A stretch of DNA of 64,000 nucleotides from Bacteroidales bacterium. Lineage in GTDB: Bacteria > Bacteroidota > Bacteroidia > Bacteroidales > Marinilabiliaceae. Position 1 is the stretch's first letter; each line of letters opens with the position of its first letter. Positions 63,322 to 64,000 of the stretch are shown here, one piece after another. The notes under the pieces are model-generated. The model searched no databases, was not told the DNA's origin, and worked only from the letters and a program-made list of their open reading frames with translations. The stretch covers positions 1-64,000 of the forward strand of contig JAKSLE010000006.1 in the NCBI GenBank assembly GCA_024401365.1, read 5' to 3'. Position numbers and translations under genes: made by a program.

Positions 63322-63381
63322 CACCGGCATATTGAATATGTCACCTATGATTTTGAACAAACAGTTTTTCAACAATACTAT

Positions 63382-64000
63382 ATGAACAAATTTTTCAACT
63401 TTTTCGTCGCCTTAATTCTGATGGCGATGACTATGGCCCCAAAAGCCATGTCGCAAATGGTCCAACCTTTTCCAGGATCCTTATTCCCAAGCACAGAGAA
63501 CCTCCCAATTGGCAACGCCTCCGACGATGCTGCCCTAGTAGCTTTAATCGGTAACGACGTCTACGGCAACTTCCAACATGGTGCATTGTTCTACGTAGCC
63601 GACGGTAAACTAACTTATCAACAGATCGGTGGCGAAACTTTTGTACTTTCCGGTAGCGCCACTCTCTACAAGGACGACAACTTGTACGTATACAAGTATG
63701 AAAATGAAGGCGTAGCCTTCAAAACCCAGAACGGAGCTATCAAAGAGGTTGTTTTCAAAAAGTCAAATTACTCTCCATACGCTTATAAGCATATAGAGTT
63801 CAATGAGTCTGACCTCGCAGCCATGATGGGCGAAAAGGTATATGTATCCGAGGACGAAGAGAATTTCCCAGCAACCATATCTGTAGTAAACAACAAGGTA
63901 TGCATGATAGCCGAAAATCAGACCATCGAGCTGAGCACCGTATGCAGTAAAATGTATAAGGAGGGTGATGTCTTTGTAATGGCAGATGAATCAGAGTATT
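63382..64000 (+). CDS. Partial secreted protein, cut by the window end
   Basis: An ATG at 63382 opens a frame that stays open to the end of the window (206 codons visible). It begins with a signal peptide (MNKFFNFFVALILMAMTMAP, then KAMSQ). The mature part is beta-rich and repetitive in feel (GNDVYGNFQHGALFYVADGK, LSGSATLYKDDNLYVYKYEN, ATISVVNNKVCMIAENQTIE). No family is recognised and the C-terminus, where a sorting domain might be, is not visible. Confidence 0.72.
   Translation, partial: MNKFFNFFVALILMAMTMAPKAMSQMVQPFPGSLFPSTENLPIGNASDDAALVALIGNDVYGNFQHGALFYVADGKLTYQQIGGETFVLSGSATLYKDDNLYVYKYENEGVAFKTQNGAIKEVVFKKSNYSPYAYKHIEFNESDLAAMMGEKVYVSEDEENFPATISVVNNKVCMIAENQTIELSTVCSKMYKEGDVFVMADESEY

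Larger units (their letters stand above)
62732..63381. other. Long intergenic stretch, possible decayed ORF
   Basis: About 650 bases without a confident gene. On the minus strand 63031-62789 is open for 80 codons (DKKRRIPKSGIGSQHSGEG, acidic run, KGGLFFCGDDIDLTLVFGCL, RGIWKIPYTMRLTTIPANRL), but it starts at TTG, the frame upstream lacks an ATG, and no family is evident. A terminator-like hairpin is at 63199-63232 and a promoter at 63291-63321. Confidence 0.5.

Overview
The window looks like chromosomal DNA of a Bacteroidales bacterium (phylum Bacteroidota). The signs are the TAnnTTTG -7 promoter boxes with TTTG-like -33 boxes, the lack of a regular Shine-Dalgarno signal, the many lipoprotein signals, Bacteroidota-type gene neighbourhoods (bamD-rpoZ, folP-cdaA, rsmD-DUF3822, DUF4199-GT2, amidase-MCE) and a secreted protein with a type IX-like C-terminal tail. 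No rRNA, CRISPR array or complete insertion sequence was found. Gene starts were re-picked where the longest open frame began at GTG/TTG or upstream of a promoter.

Layout. 1-9.1 kb: a partial tRNA-Lys, a SpoIIE-type phosphatase diverging from bamD-rpoZ, an acyl-CoA ligase, an M13 peptidase, a YccF protein and tRNA-Trp. 9.2-12.6 kb: a small minus-strand operon for beta-galactan breakdown (GH53 then GH2) facing an LtaS-like membrane sulfatase-fold enzyme. 14.7-17.9 kb: a tandemly duplicated two-gene cassette, each copy a calcineurin-like lipoprotein plus a small outer-membrane-barrel-like protein. 17.9-34.5 kb: a long minus-strand housekeeping run (ABC-F, LysM protein, lytic transglycosylase, tRNA nucleotidyltransferase, GT2, DUF4199, GlcNAc-type kinase, FadL-like porin, a low-complexity lipoprotein, cytidine deaminase, epimerase, diadenylate cyclase, dihydropteroate synthase, RsmD, DUF3822).

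34.8-41.4 kb is the accessory island: an AT-rich acyltransferase, a zinc-ribbon membrane protein, a 5'-truncated Mu gpF-like phage head protein whose C-terminal nuclease-like toxin domain is split by a -1 frameshift at an A AAA AAC heptamer, an AbiF/Abi_2 HEPN protein preceded by an apparent structured small RNA with its own promoter and terminator, a stub of another gene that may also be phage-derived, and a HipB-HipA pair. The AbiF-RNA unit and the frameshifted phage toxin are the most interesting parts of the window.

41.4-64 kb: a secreted protein with a sorting-like tail, a GT2 plus polytopic membrane protein pair, a CPBP protease followed by a short repeat cluster, secreted SGNH and CE1 esterases, a UshA-like nucleotidase, a GH127 beta-L-arabinofuranosidase, an SDR, a YjjG-like phosphatase, a methyltransferase, an amidase-MCE-DUF6340-sodium symporter operon, an alpha/beta hydrolase, two unknown proteins and the start of a secreted protein running off the end. 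Together the GH53, GH2, GH127, CE1 and SGNH enzymes suggest use of plant cell-wall side chains (galactan, arabinan), although no SusC/SusD transporter pair is present here.
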